Shown in pieces: positions 12,146-24,599 of a stretch of DNA of 64,000 bases. A program made the translations under genes and the position numbers. The notes below the pieces were generated by a model that searched no databases, had not been told where the DNA came from, and worked only from the letters and a program-made list of their open reading frames with translations. The stretch comes from Rotaria socialis. Taxonomy: Eukaryota > Rotifera > Eurotatoria > Philodinida > Philodinidae. The stretch is taken from contig CAJNYU010003776.1 in assembly GCA_905331475.1 (NCBI GenBank), positions 186,001 to 250,000 of the forward strand. The letters are read 5' to 3'. Position 1 is the stretch's first letter. Each line of letters begins with the position of its first letter.

Positions 12146-13591
12146 CGGTTTCAAATGTTCCGATTGTGTCATCGAATGTATTCGTGCGCCCCAAGATGTA
12201 TTGAATTCGTTCGCCGCCATGGTCTTACATCATCTGCAGTCTGATTAACTCGCTCTCTCTCTCCTTCTCCTTTTCTTATTCTTTGTCCCTCTTTTTTTTC
12301 TCATTTGACTTGGCACAAAGCGTGTATATTACGAAACTCTAAGGAATAAAAATAAATGTTTGATTTGTGTTGATTCAATTTGGAAGAAAAAAATTTGTAT
12401 AAAAATAGCGAACAGAAGAAGGTTGGAAAACTGATTATGAATAAGAAAATGTACACTCAACAATTTTTGTTGCTTTGTTTTTCAACAGTATTTTTTCGTT
12501 TCGTTTACTCATACTTGCTTGCTTTTCTCACGACAACAACCGCTGCTGTTTAAGTAGGTTATTTGTTGTCAAGATAAGCTTGCCGAGTACTGTAATAATC
12601 ACTTGTGGTGTTTGTTTGAATGCAAATGTAATTCAATCAGGGCTTTTCTTCTTCTTCATAGTTCTATTTCAATTTAAGAAATAATGCGCATTTGTTTAAG
12701 ATATACGAATGTCTGATACTGATTTTGAGACATAGATGCTGCTACCATTGAAAAATGTCCAGAATTGTAAATTTTCTCTCGTTCTCTGTATTACCTTATA
12801 AATTGACTATAAAATTTGAAACTCAAATGATTGTCAACAGTGCAATAAAATAAGTATTGTTATTGCTACAAAAATATATACTCATTCTCTTTCTGCGTAC
12901 ACAGTCTTAGTTTCAACCGTTAAATATAATGTATGCGTATACGAATATATATTATACAGCCTATAGCCATAGTATTGGAAGTCTGTCTATATGCCAACCG
13001 GTAAACGATACAATACATTGCTCTTTTTATCCATGTGAATGGTCAGCAAGTAATCGTAATAACGACAAGAGAAAAAAATAATAAACGTCCCGCGGACATT
13101 CTTTCTTACCGGTATCGTCGTCATCGCAGCTCACGTTCTTTCATCGGTTCTTTCTTTTTTTCCTATATGCGCGTGTATGTTTTAACGTTGACGGGTGCTC
13201 TAGTTGCAGCGTCGGCAGTCAGCCAACTTAAAAAAAATCTTTTCAAAAAGAACACACACATATAAAGAGCAAAAAAGAAGGAGAAGAAATAAAATCGTAC
13301 GTTGTGTTATTTGCAGTAAGATGTATGTTCTTTCTTTTTCTGTTTTCCGCATGTCTTTAACATCGTTATCATCATTTTTTTTTCTTTAATAACACTATGT
13401 GGGTTTTATTCTGTTGAAAAAAAAGAAGAAAAAAGAAAGAAGGAACACTAAATATGTGTGTCATAACCGAAGCACATAGTTCTTGTATGTCTTTCTTTCT
13501 TTATTAGTACAAAAAAAAACGAGATGCTTTAAAAGAACACAAATATGTCAAGGATAGTTTCAACACTTAAACAAGCTGCTGGTCATTACAT

Positions 13592-15266
13592 CTACTTTTT
13601 TGTAGATAACACTTTGTCTATATCCTTGAAGGATACATTGGCTGAGCCACGCTTAGCTGGACCTTTCTATAAATAACAACAAAACATTTTAAAATTTTCA
13701 TTCTCTACTGTGAAAATCTCAATAATTTCTTACTTGACTAGGGTCGGGCTTCCAACCAATGAAGTACAATATACGATAGGTAGCTGGAATCGACCCATCT
13801 TTATTACCATACATATCTGTGAAAATAAAACAAATGGTTTTTTTCTGATTTATGCACATATTTGAAATTTTTATGACATTGCGATATGCAATAAATGCGA
13901 ATACTTAAACGGCAAAGAAAGATAAAAGTCTTTTCTTTTCTACTTACTTTGATAAATAGCTTGAGCTGCTAGAAGTGTCTCGCGTTTCAATGTTAATCGT
14001 CTATTCCAACTACAATTATTTTCACCCATGCCTTAATTGAAAATGAAATTTAATTTGTCAATAAATATTTGTTTTACCTTTAAGATCAAACATTAATTCA
14101 AACATTGAAGGATAATCAATATGAATCTCATCAAGATCCTACTAGAATAAGAAGATAATTTACTTAGTTCTACTCTTAAAATAGAAAAAAACGCACCAAT
14201 GTTACTATATTATAGCCAATACGTTGTAGAAGACCACCTATATCTGGTGGTTCAACAAATGGCGATATATGAGCAGCAAAACCCTTTAAAATAAATTAAA
14301 ATTTTATCTCCCATTTTTCTTAAAAATCTTTTTTCTTATTACTCCTTCACGTTCGTTTTCGGCTAATTGAAGTGCAACACGAAGTTCATATAGAGTATCC
14401 GAAGCAAACATTGCACCTAAAAATAAAAACCTAGGTTACCATGCTCAAATTCTCTAAATCAATATGTAGTATAGAAGACTTCACTCAGTTGATTATGTAA
14501 CCACACTCTTAGATTACATAGAAAGACAACAATCAAATAATTCACGAGTCAGATATTTCATGCATAACTAATATTAATTATATAATTATCTCCTATATTT
14601 AATTATATCATTATTGAAACTAAATTCTAAGTAACAAAATGCATTTTAAAAAAATTATTTTTACCGATGAAAGGTGCATCGTTTTTTAATGCATGTAAAA
14701 CTTTCCGTAACACACCAGGAAGATCATTAATCCAATGAAGACTCAAACAACTGTACGCAAGATCATATGATGATTCATCGCCGGAGAATTGTTCTTCGTC
14801 TATATGCTTTTTAATGATCTCTATTCCGTCATGTCCATTTTCTTCAACAGGTGGACGTATTTGATCAAGCATCAATGATGAACTATCGATCATAGTGATA
14901 CGTTTAACAACATCTTTAGTTAATTCACTTGCAGTTAAACCTCGACCGCAACCAAAGTCAAGTGCCGATTCAAATGTTCTAAAGCAATCTTGTGAGTTAT
15001 AGAGCAAATGGCAATGATTCATTCTACCGTTTTATATCGAATATTCTATCAACAAGACTTTGAGCAACACGTTCATGTACATAGGAATAAATCTTATAGT
15101 CCGGATCGAGACAAGTTCGTTCGCGTTGTTTTAATTTAGTTTTTCGATCGAATACATTCGGCAATGTTTCTGGTCGTTGAAAATATTTATGACTGATTGA
15201 TAATTGACGATTAAAATTGATCGAATATAGCCGAACTACTTTTAAGCAATTCAAGTAAAATTTCAT
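13592..15266 (-). CDS. NDUFAF5: Arginine hydroxylase NDUFAF5, mitochondrial complex I assembly factor
   Basis: Eight exons: 15266-15028, 14978-14665, 14416-14343, 14283-14197, 14138-14078, 14031-13948, 13816-13734 and 13666-13592. They give 338 residues (human 345). The N-terminus is basic and hydroxylated as in mitochondrial presequences. The SAM-binding motif I reads [16 protein letters not shown] near residue 90, followed by [16 protein letters not shown]; the C-terminal part keeps [17 protein letters not shown] and [16 protein letters not shown]. In mammals the enzyme hydroxylates an arginine of NDUFS7 early in complex I assembly, in the matrix. The start chosen, MKFYL, follows a TTCTTTCAG, so an upstream exon cannot be excluded, though the length fits. 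All introns are short except the 250-base one after exon 2. Confidence 0.95.
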
Positions 15267-16515
15267 CTGAAAGAAAAACAAATATTCAATAGCTGTGTCG
15301 AGGTCACGTCAAACAAAAGCAAAAGGCTTCGCATACACATGATCGGATAATCGATTATTCTTTGCTTCATACGAAGTTTTAACAATGCAATATCCTGTAT
15401 TTAAATATTCTTTTTCAATGGATGATTGAAGTTAACATTGAACGCACATCATAACTGTGAAAACTTTTCTTTCTTTTTGTTTTACGTAACATGAGAATCT
15501 ACTCTAGGTAAGATGACATTGAATAATATCGCTAGAAGATTTATAAATTTTGCCCTACAAATCATTCCAATCGAGCAAGCAAGTTCATAAAGTAAACATC
15601 AAAAGATTGTTTATCGATAAGTAAATTTTTTTTTATTCATTATCAAACCTACAATTTTTATTTTCAACATATTACGAATAATCGCAAAGCACTCAATAAA
15701 AAAATCATGCCTAAATTTCTACTGACTATTTTAAGATCGTTATGAATCATCCTATTTCACAGTGAATCAAATTTTGAATAAAATTAAAAAAGTTCCTCTC
15801 GTGAGAAAAAAGGAACAAAAATTGCGTGACGCAAATCCCTCAACGCCTTACTTCCCTCCAATCAGAAAGTAAAAACCTCCTTCGGTTATAATCTTCTATT
15901 TTTTTTAATATGTAGCAGGATTTCCGGAACATTATTGAGTTTCACTATGAAGTCAATATCTGATGTTAGAACAAAATCAATTCTCTGAAAAAGTCATGCG
16001 CTTTTTAGAAATGATTAAAGAACTCGATGAACCTATATCCATGCACTAAGAATGGAATCTAAGTCAATAATAAATAATTATATCTACACAAAGCACCGGT
16101 AAACCAATAAAAAAAGAACAAACTTTGTTTTCTTCATGTTACCTGTTCATGATTGAATTATATTCTATTTTTGGGCTCTATGTTTACAACAAATGAATTC
16201 AAGGTTTTCTATTACTGTTTTTAAAAATATATATATCTATTTAAACGAGAACAACAAAATGCTTTATTTTTCAAGGAGATCACACAAAACCACCAATTTC
16301 GTTATATTTAATAGATCTATGAAAAAAAAGCAAGAAAACGTATCGTCTGCATTATATTTACATATAGAGAAGCAGAAATCAAAAATATAAAGATACAAAA
16401 AAGATTCGAAAAGCAGAAATAACTTAGTCCATTGGTGTTTATGAATATTAAATCGCATATATGTATATATATATAGAGAGAGAGAGAGACACGGAGAGGG
16501 AGGGAGAAAGCACCA
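15267..16515. other. Intergenic region
   Basis: It holds the NDUFAF5 promoter and the 3' UTR of PPIP5K. A short GA tract lies at about 16475-16500. I see no open frame or structured element of note. Confidence 0.4.
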
Positions 16516-19500
16516 TTATCGCTCATCATCAATCGATTTTTCTGGAAGTTCATTGATTGTATTTATTGAGTATTGTGTTAATTTAGTATAATTAGTACGT
16601 ATTTTTTTATCATTGCCATATGTACCATTATTATTATCAACCGATTCAACATGAAAACGGTTTGTAGATACTATTAGAGACAAAATCAATATTTAGATGT
16701 TTATCTATATTAATCAATAACTAACCATCTGAAAATAGAAATGGCAATTCAGTAGACGTATCATTATTTGATAACAATTTCAATGTTGAATCAGTCATTT
16801 TGCCAACAAAATCATCAAGGATTTTGTAATTTAAATTTGTATTCAAAGTTTCTAATGGTGCAACAACAGCAGTGTCAGAATAAACGACTATAAAAGAAAC
16901 CGCAAACTATTAATCGTACAGGATAAAGTAATGTTACGTTTCAACTTGTTATGTTTTCAATCTTATCTTATCTCGTACGATAGATGTGTAGAAATTACAA
17001 CTAAATAATGTTGTAATCGCAAAAATGCTCGGTTCTCTCTTGCAGGTCACTCTACACGCATTACTAGGGACGTTTAGTGCTCTTTACAACTTGTGATTCA
17101 CTACTATCTATAGATAGCAATAGCTTTTATCTAAAGAATGTGAATTAAATACCCACAAAACTCATCTATCCTGTGGTTGAAATCTAGTTAATTTGCTTAT
17201 TTAAAAACTATGTTCCAGGCGAAAACGATGTGTCACGTTTGTAATTGGATACGAATGTTTTCTAGCTTGGAGACAATTTCAATTGTTGCCTTATATAAAT
17301 ATACATACGTCCTGCTTGTTTTCGTTCGAGTAATTTATTAAGATCCGGTGTTGATTTTGCCCCAGTGATAACTCGTGTGCTGAATATACTAGTTAACGGT
17401 ACATAATGAACTGAAAAATATAAGAAATATTTAAAATTTATGTTTTATTTGATACGCTAAACCTACGTTTTCTTTTATCGGGCGAATCGCCGTGAATTGT
17501 ATTATAATAATTATGTGTTAAAGTTGTTTCTAAACAAAATACAACTTTACATTGAGATATTCATAAGTCAGAATTTTTAATGTTAGCATTTAGTAAGGAA
17601 GGAAAATAAGAAGATGGCTTATCTAATGGCACAGTTACAACACAGTTATATACATATTAAATCACAAGGCACATTCCTAATACGACACAGGTAGATAATC
17701 GGTTGCATCAAACATTTCTAATGAATTTCAAATCTACGGTTTATACCAGAATTTCGACGTAAAAGGTCATTACTACGTAATACGCAAAATCGAGGATTCA
17801 TTTTCGAAGAACAGAGACCAAGTGGTGCACTTGATTTGCGACGCATTTCAGTAGGAAATACAGTAGATGATTCAGACTGTTGCGATGTTAATTCTAGAAG
17901 TATGAATATGAAGCAAGATACTCAGATGTTTAAAAAAAACGCATAGTGTTTATTTAGAGGATATGATATGATAGTTGTTCAAGCGCGAATCTCGTCAATT
18001 TTAGTAGCAGCGCCAATCAGAAGATAGATTTAGTCACATGGTGACTTTCTCAAAGACAAGATGTGTTATTTCCTACCTAATGAATCCTAAGTGAAAAAAA
18101 TCTTTCTTTCGTGAAACAAAAAACATAAACATAAATTTTCGTAAAAGTATTAAAACTTACGTTGTAATTTTGATTCATGGTTTTCAAGAGATTTCGGTTT
18201 TAAAAGATAATTATCATAGTGACTTGAGCCTAGAACCAAAAAAAAAGGAATTTTTTTGTAATTCAAATTAAAATAGAATTAATCAGTCTACGTGGAGCAG
18301 AAGTTGAATATACTTCATCGTTGTCCGCAGGCTCCAATATCATATTTGTAATTACTCCATCACTATTCCTATGAAACTTTTTCATTGATACTGGTTCTGT
18401 TGTTGTTTTCAATTTTGATTTTTCGCTGGAGGTAGCCGGAGGCGTGAAGTCGCCTGTAGCAATAGTAGGTATCGGATTGATTGGGCTATGCATCAATGCA
18501 GGACTTGTTTCTGGTAGTGAATCCAATATCGATAGTTTCGAGTCACCGCGCGGTGGACTGTGAGCCACTTCTCGAGTACTCTTCGGTAAAACGGTACGAA
18601 TCGCAGTTACATCCGATGTAACACGATCAGCCTAAAGAGGAATATTTTCTCTTTTTATTTTAGTTGTTTTATTAATTTTACTTCAGGTGGCACATCAAAA
18701 CAACCGTAAGCACCCGGCGAAAAATGCAGTTCAACATGAAAACGCTTTTCGGAATTTTCTTCTTCACTTGCATCTTCATACAACATAATAACAATTTGTG
18801 TTAGATAATTCAATTCAGAAACAGTATCAAGATAGTCCATTGAACGCTTCCATTGTTCATCGACGAATGCCTGCGAATAGATAATTTAATTCGAGTTGTT
18901 TTAAATACAAAATATTTCTCATTACATCTAATAGTCCACCGTAGCGTATTATAGTGAGAAAAGAATGTACATGAGATTCGCTAGTGAAATATAACCGTGT
19001 ACGAACATGTCGACCTGGCGATTGGATACCCTTTGAGTAGCTAAATTTACATAATTTGCGTTTAAAAGCGAAAGAACATTTGATTTTCTAACCTCGGATC
19101 TAGTTTATTCACATGTTCATCATGAGTTAAAACACCGGTTAGATTACATTGAAGATCTAGAAAGAAATTCTTATAGTAAAATTTTCAAATTTATTGAAAA
19201 ATATGCGAGAAATTCTTTCGAGACGAAACAGAAAATCGAATTTGTTTTCAATAATAATTGACTGCAGGGAGAAATCAATAAATTTTAGAATAATTTTATT
19301 TGGCCCCACGTATCTAATCATCATACGGCCCCGCTGATTTCAGCATATGTTTCTATTGTTCTTCTTCTTCTAGTTAATATTGTGTTTCAACCTACTGGGC
19401 TGTCACAATTATCATAGACCCAGTGCACCAACTGTTAAAGTCCCAGTATATTTGTTTACTATGTAAAAATATTCGCATCGCTTAACATATTTCAAAAAAG

Positions 19501-22500
19501 AATAACAAATCTTTATGAGCCCGACCGAGAATGGTTATCGCCAATCTGATTTTAGGAAATTCAAGAGTTCTTATCGATTAGGACGATTCAATATTTTCCT
19601 TGGAAACTGTATCCACTGAGAACGAGTCTGCTGCTTCTACAATGCAATCATTAATTGATATTGGCTTTCAGAACAATCATTTCTATCTGTCATAAAAAAA
19701 ATGTGACCACAGATGTTTATCAATCGTTATTTTCTTCCATAAAATAAATTACCCTATTATTCAGTAGACCTATTTTCTTACCAGCTCGAATTTTTCTTAA
19801 TAGTGGTGTAACAATTCCACGCGCAATACTTAGTTTTTCTTCAATTGTCATTCCATATTCCTAAAAAATGAATTGAAATTTATTTTTCAAGCCAAAAACA
19901 CATTTCTCACCTGTGGTACAACAATATCGCCTAATGCTTTTGAACACACATATAGATCTTCGGCATGCGGAAATTCCAGGCTATTTTTATTATGTAGTAA
20001 ATCGTATTTTATCGAATCATATATATCAGGAACTTTTGATATGTTGAATTTATCTTTTTGTACATTATAAAAATCTTTTTCTAATTTTAACCCTGAAAGG
20101 AAAAAGTTCAATATATATTAATCTTAATAAAAAAAAAAGATCAATCACATCGTCGTAAACATAAATCCCATGTTTCCGTATGATAAAGTGTGTCTACAAT
20201 AGAGAATTCGATTTTTATTTGTTCGACGAATTTCTACAATATACCGGTTTCGCCTTTGAGTAAATGTGTTCGAATGAGCACAGTCATTTCGTGAATGTAT
20301 TCAAAAATCTTCCGACATATTACAACTGGATTTTTAATAAAATCCATAGATGTAACTATGGCACGAGAACGTGTTGGTGCGATCTATGGAAAACAGAAAT
20401 GAATGATTTTCTTAGTTATATTTTTCAGCGAACTGTGTCATAATCTTCTTGTGTAAATTGACGATCTTTTGCTAGAAGTTCATGTAAGGTTTGTTTGAGT
20501 TTTTCTTGTTCCTTAGTTGAATCAGCATCATTATCAAGTAAACCGTTTGTATTAGCACTTTTAACCATTTGAACGAGTATAGGCGCTAATTCACCATCCA
20601 GTGCTAATAGACCTTTTGCAAACGCAGCAGCAGTCATTTGTACGCGACCTTCATCGGATGCATAGATTTTTAGATCATGCCGAAACGTAGAATGTAAACG
20701 CAGAAGACCAACATCAGGACGGTCGCCACTAGCATTTTGACCACCTGGATACATTTTACGAAATGCCTAAGATAATTAAATTAGAATACTGATAAAATAC
20801 TAATTAAATGTGCTTTTACTTTTCCAAGTGCTTCAGCTTGATTTTTGCCTGTTTGAGTTAATTGTCCACCCCATTTGACGACTAAGAGTAGAGATGGTTG
20901 ACTTGGTATGTCTTCATCTTCTGAATAAAGAATGAAAATTTCATTTTTTTTAATACCTGAAGATAGTTAGTCTTGGACAATTCAGTGCTTCACTTTTCCG
21001 ACATGTATGATACGTAGTGAATTGTATCAAACGGAGTCGAAATGATTGAAAGAAATTATTTTTTAGGAGTTAACTTTTGAGTTTAAAACTAATTTATTTA
21101 TAAAATATTGTATAAAACAATTTTTCTTGTTGAAAAGCCATATAAAGAAATAAATCCTATGAGAATGTAAATTGTCCAATTCTTAGTGATTCATTGACTA
21201 TTCTTTATCTCGTCAAGATTTTGTTTCGGGTTCCTGCAGTCCAAATATTCCAATAAAAAGTCCATCGATCAATTTGAAGTATGTTTTCATGACTAACCTT
21301 TATTACGGGGATCAACCAGTGCACACTATTACGTTCCTACTTAATGTCACTCAATCGCTCCTAAATGTATTTTTTTTTGTTCTCTATCGCCAAATGCAAT
21401 AAGTGGTAAAATCGTGATGTCGGGTGTGCTTTTGAGAAAAACAATCAAAAGCTTTACTGCACATCATTTCGATGAATTCTTACCATCTTCACTACTAGAT
21501 TTTTTCGCTGGACCTTTTGATAAATATTTTAATTGAATTTTACGATTAATGCCAGAAAAATGACCATACAATTCGAGTACTTGTTTCAGTTGAAGTAATT
21601 TGCCTTTCGTTTCTGATGAATTCGGAAATTTCTACGAACATACCAAAATATAAATATCCATTTAAAAAAAGCAAAATCTTAATCTACAGTTATTCGGTTG
21701 TCGTCTAGTTCTTTGAGCAACGTTCGAGCAATATCAAGAACTTCCTGGAAGAAGAACAAAAATGAAAATCTAAAATAAAATAACGAACGAACTTGAAGTT
21801 GACCGGGATGTTTGAGTTTGAGATGACCATTTTTCGGACCATTATATTTTTCGAACAGTTGAAAAAATCTTTCAAATATACAACATTTCTTAGCCAATAA
21901 AACAACATTTTCCTAGCGAACTTACAAAGGATGTAAAACGATCATTTTCATTTTTTGTTTGGGTGTTCGATCACCGTGACGGATCACAGCAATAACACAT
22001 CGAAGTTCCATTCTTGTTCCAAAAGCAGTCGGTACAAAAGGTGGATCTTCCGGTTGATAAGCTAATGGATACGGGATTGAAAGCGTCGGCGCAAGTTCAC
22101 GCATAATCATATGTCTTTAAAACAAAAGACACTCGATAGTACACATTTTAAGGATTCAAAAAACAATATCTACCCAAGAATAGAAGCACAATCATCATAA
22201 TACTTCGTACTATTTTTAACAAAACTAAAACCGTTGACATCGCACACAAATGATTTTCCTTCTACACGAAGTAAATCAAAACCACAAACCGTTTGCTAAA
22301 GGTCGATAAAAAATAGAAGCCAATCGTACTATTTCAAAAGCAATTTACTTACTTTAAATGCCAAACAAATTTTCATAGCAATCAATTTTTCATCTGCACG
22401 CAATATAACTGGATAACGTACTTCTTTACCAAACTCATCACGTTCAACTTTACCATCAAGTCCCGGTGATTTTCTCGCTTCAGCATGAGCATATTCAGCA

Positions 22501-23503
22501 CCTACAGTATACACCTACAAATGATCATTAGAAAACACCGTTAAAAACAGTACGTACTTTAACATCGGTACCATCAGTCGGCATAAATTCTTCGTAGATA
22601 TATGAATCATCTTTACGAATACAATTCTCCGATGTATATACACTACTTCGACTACCGATCTAAATAAATACGGGCAATCAACTGCCTGGAATAAAGAATG
22701 TTTATCTCAGGCGCGGGGCGTTTCCTACCTTGCGAAATAATCTCTGCGACCCACCGCCAGCGGACGATGGAAAATAAATGTAAACATCATGATTTTCAGC
22801 TGATACAGGCTTCTCTACGAACGGTTTATGAAAAATTTCACCGTCAATTTCAATATGATCATCTTGTTCTACAACATGCGACAATGTTGCCCATACTCCA
22901 TCTAGAAATAATAACGAGAGTTCGATTATGTTTCATTGGCTGTTACAGACCAGCATTCAGTTTTCGTCGTAGGACACCATATCGAGGTTGTGCAATGCCT
23001 GCATCTTCAAGTATTTCGTGTACTTTAATACGATCCATAATATACCATTGTTTTTCAAGATCATTGATAAGAAACGGTTGATAAAGACGCGCATACTCTT
23101 GTGTTTTAGCGAGTGGAAAACCTTTACTATGAAAACTAATTAGAACATGACAAAATGGCCATTCTTGAATTGGTTTTTCGTGTATTGTTGCTTCAGAGAA
23201 GACAATAATACGAAGAAATTCAAATTGTTCTAAACGATTTAGAATTTCTTCCATTGGCTTTGCTTTTATCTTTTTCCATTGAGCACACACACCAACAGTA
23301 ATAAAACGACGATCTTCCTATTCCGATTCGAAAGAAACAAACAATCAATAAATAGATAGATATTCAATACTACACACAAAAATGTTCAATACTTCAGATT
23401 CATTCATAGTGTTTAAATCATCGAACAGATCTTCATTATCATCATCTTTCATTGATTCATCACAGTCACCATCAGCTTGAATTTCAGCATTATGCTCACT
23501 CAT
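16516..23503 (-). CDS. PPIP5K: Inositol hexakisphosphate/diphosphoinositol-pentakisphosphate kinase (VIP1/PPIP5K)
   Basis: Twenty-six exons running from 23503 to 16516 join in frame into 1268 residues (human PPIP5K2 about 1240). An acidic N-terminus ([11 protein letters not shown]) is followed by the ATP-grasp kinase half: [77 protein letters not shown] histidine-acid-phosphatase half begins with [15 protein letters not shown] (RHGDRTP near residues 396-402) and continues through [47 protein letters not shown] and [13 protein letters not shown]. The Ser/Thr-rich tail is less conserved but keeps [13 protein letters not shown]. The enzyme makes 1-diphosphate inositol pyrophosphates (InsP8) in the cytosol and removes them with its phosphatase half. 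First exons: 23503-23378, 23317-22951, 22901-22729, 22659-22558, 22514-22353, 22295-22174, 22114-21926. Last exon 16670-16516. Two introns exceed 500 bases (19157-19781 and 20921-21483). Nothing looks broken. Confidence 0.96.
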
Positions 23504-24599
23504 CTTTTTATTACCATTGATTTACTGCCATTTATTGTTTTTATTTTTGGATTAGGTATCAGGCTTTTTTTTCTATCGAACACAAGAAGTTGAGTAATTG
23601 GTCTGGTTTGACACTTATCGGCATCATTGATTAGCGCCCTCTGTCAGCGAGTCACTAGGCGATGGATATTCTATAGGAAAACATAGTAAAGATGCTTTCA
23701 ATAGTAAAGCCTTTCAGATCTCTCTTTGGATCACAACCAGCTTCCTATAAGTAAACAATCGGAAGAAAGCGTACGTGATTCTGCGTAGTAAATAAATATC
23801 ACTGAACTATGAGCACGCCGATTAACGTCGGATGTCAAAATGCATTTTGACATGACTTGAATAGTGTAAAACATTGGAGAAAAAAAAACAAACTGCTAAT
23901 GATAGCTAGAAGTCTTTTTTTCCATATGAAAAAAATAATCATACGGAGAAATTTGAAATTTCGTCGTTTATAAAACAAAATCCATGTGCTCTTTAATATT
24001 GAATATTTTGTCTAAAAGAAAATTCGTACGAGAGACTATCGATGTTAGCGCGGGCGAAATTATTTCTAATTAATGGAAAAGTATTTGCCGCATCGACTTA
24101 TCGTATTTTTTACACTCCTGTTTGTATCGTTTGTTTTTTTATTTTTCGTTTTTAACTGTTGAGAATCATGAAATACTAATTCAAGGCTAAACCATAATCC
24201 TATTTTTTACAAACATTAAATGAATACGCCTTTACATGCAAAATAAATGACGATGACTAGTTTTCCTGTTGAATATATGAATCGTCAAATATTTTTATAT
24301 AGATCATTTTTTTTCCACATAGATAGTGACTCACATTTCCTCAATCAGGAATCAACCAGTTGTAACTTGATGACAAAATGAATGCTGATTATACGTCGTT
24401 TGCATACTCGTTGACTGTTGTCTCTGCACTGCCAGTCTCAGTAGAAACTCTGGAATCTCAAAGAAAACTGCCAGTCGTGCCCCTCGGACCGAATACAATA
24501 AATAACATCATTGAAGCCAATTTATTATTTCATTGAAACAAAATCATGCAGTATATACACAAAAAAAAAGTTCAGTTTTCAGTGTCTATTGAAAATAAT
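23504..24599. other. Intergenic region between PPIP5K and GPCR
   Basis: Presumed PPIP5K promoter and GPCR 3' UTR. No coding potential or named element seen. Confidence 0.4.

Larger units (their letters stand above)
10485..13591. other. 3.1-kb gene-free stretch dense in simple repeats
   Basis: It lies between the PDZ gene start and the NDUFAF5 stop, so it should hold the PDZ gene promoter and 5' UTR. It contains several TA, CT and GA tracts listed separately. A minus-strand ATG at 12220 has a strong context (GACCATGGCGGCG) and reads MAANEFNTSWGARIHSM before running into a GA/CT tract that would encode Ser-Leu repeats. I cannot join it to another exon, so I do not call a gene. Confidence 0.5.

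Noticed and set aside
10698..12220. Arg-Glu and Ser-Leu rich open frames on both strands, including the ATG at 12220 in good context
   Set aside because: The reading frames mostly translate GA/CT microsatellites. The short unique start MAANEFNTSWGARI could be a 5' exon, but no donor joins it to a known coding exon.
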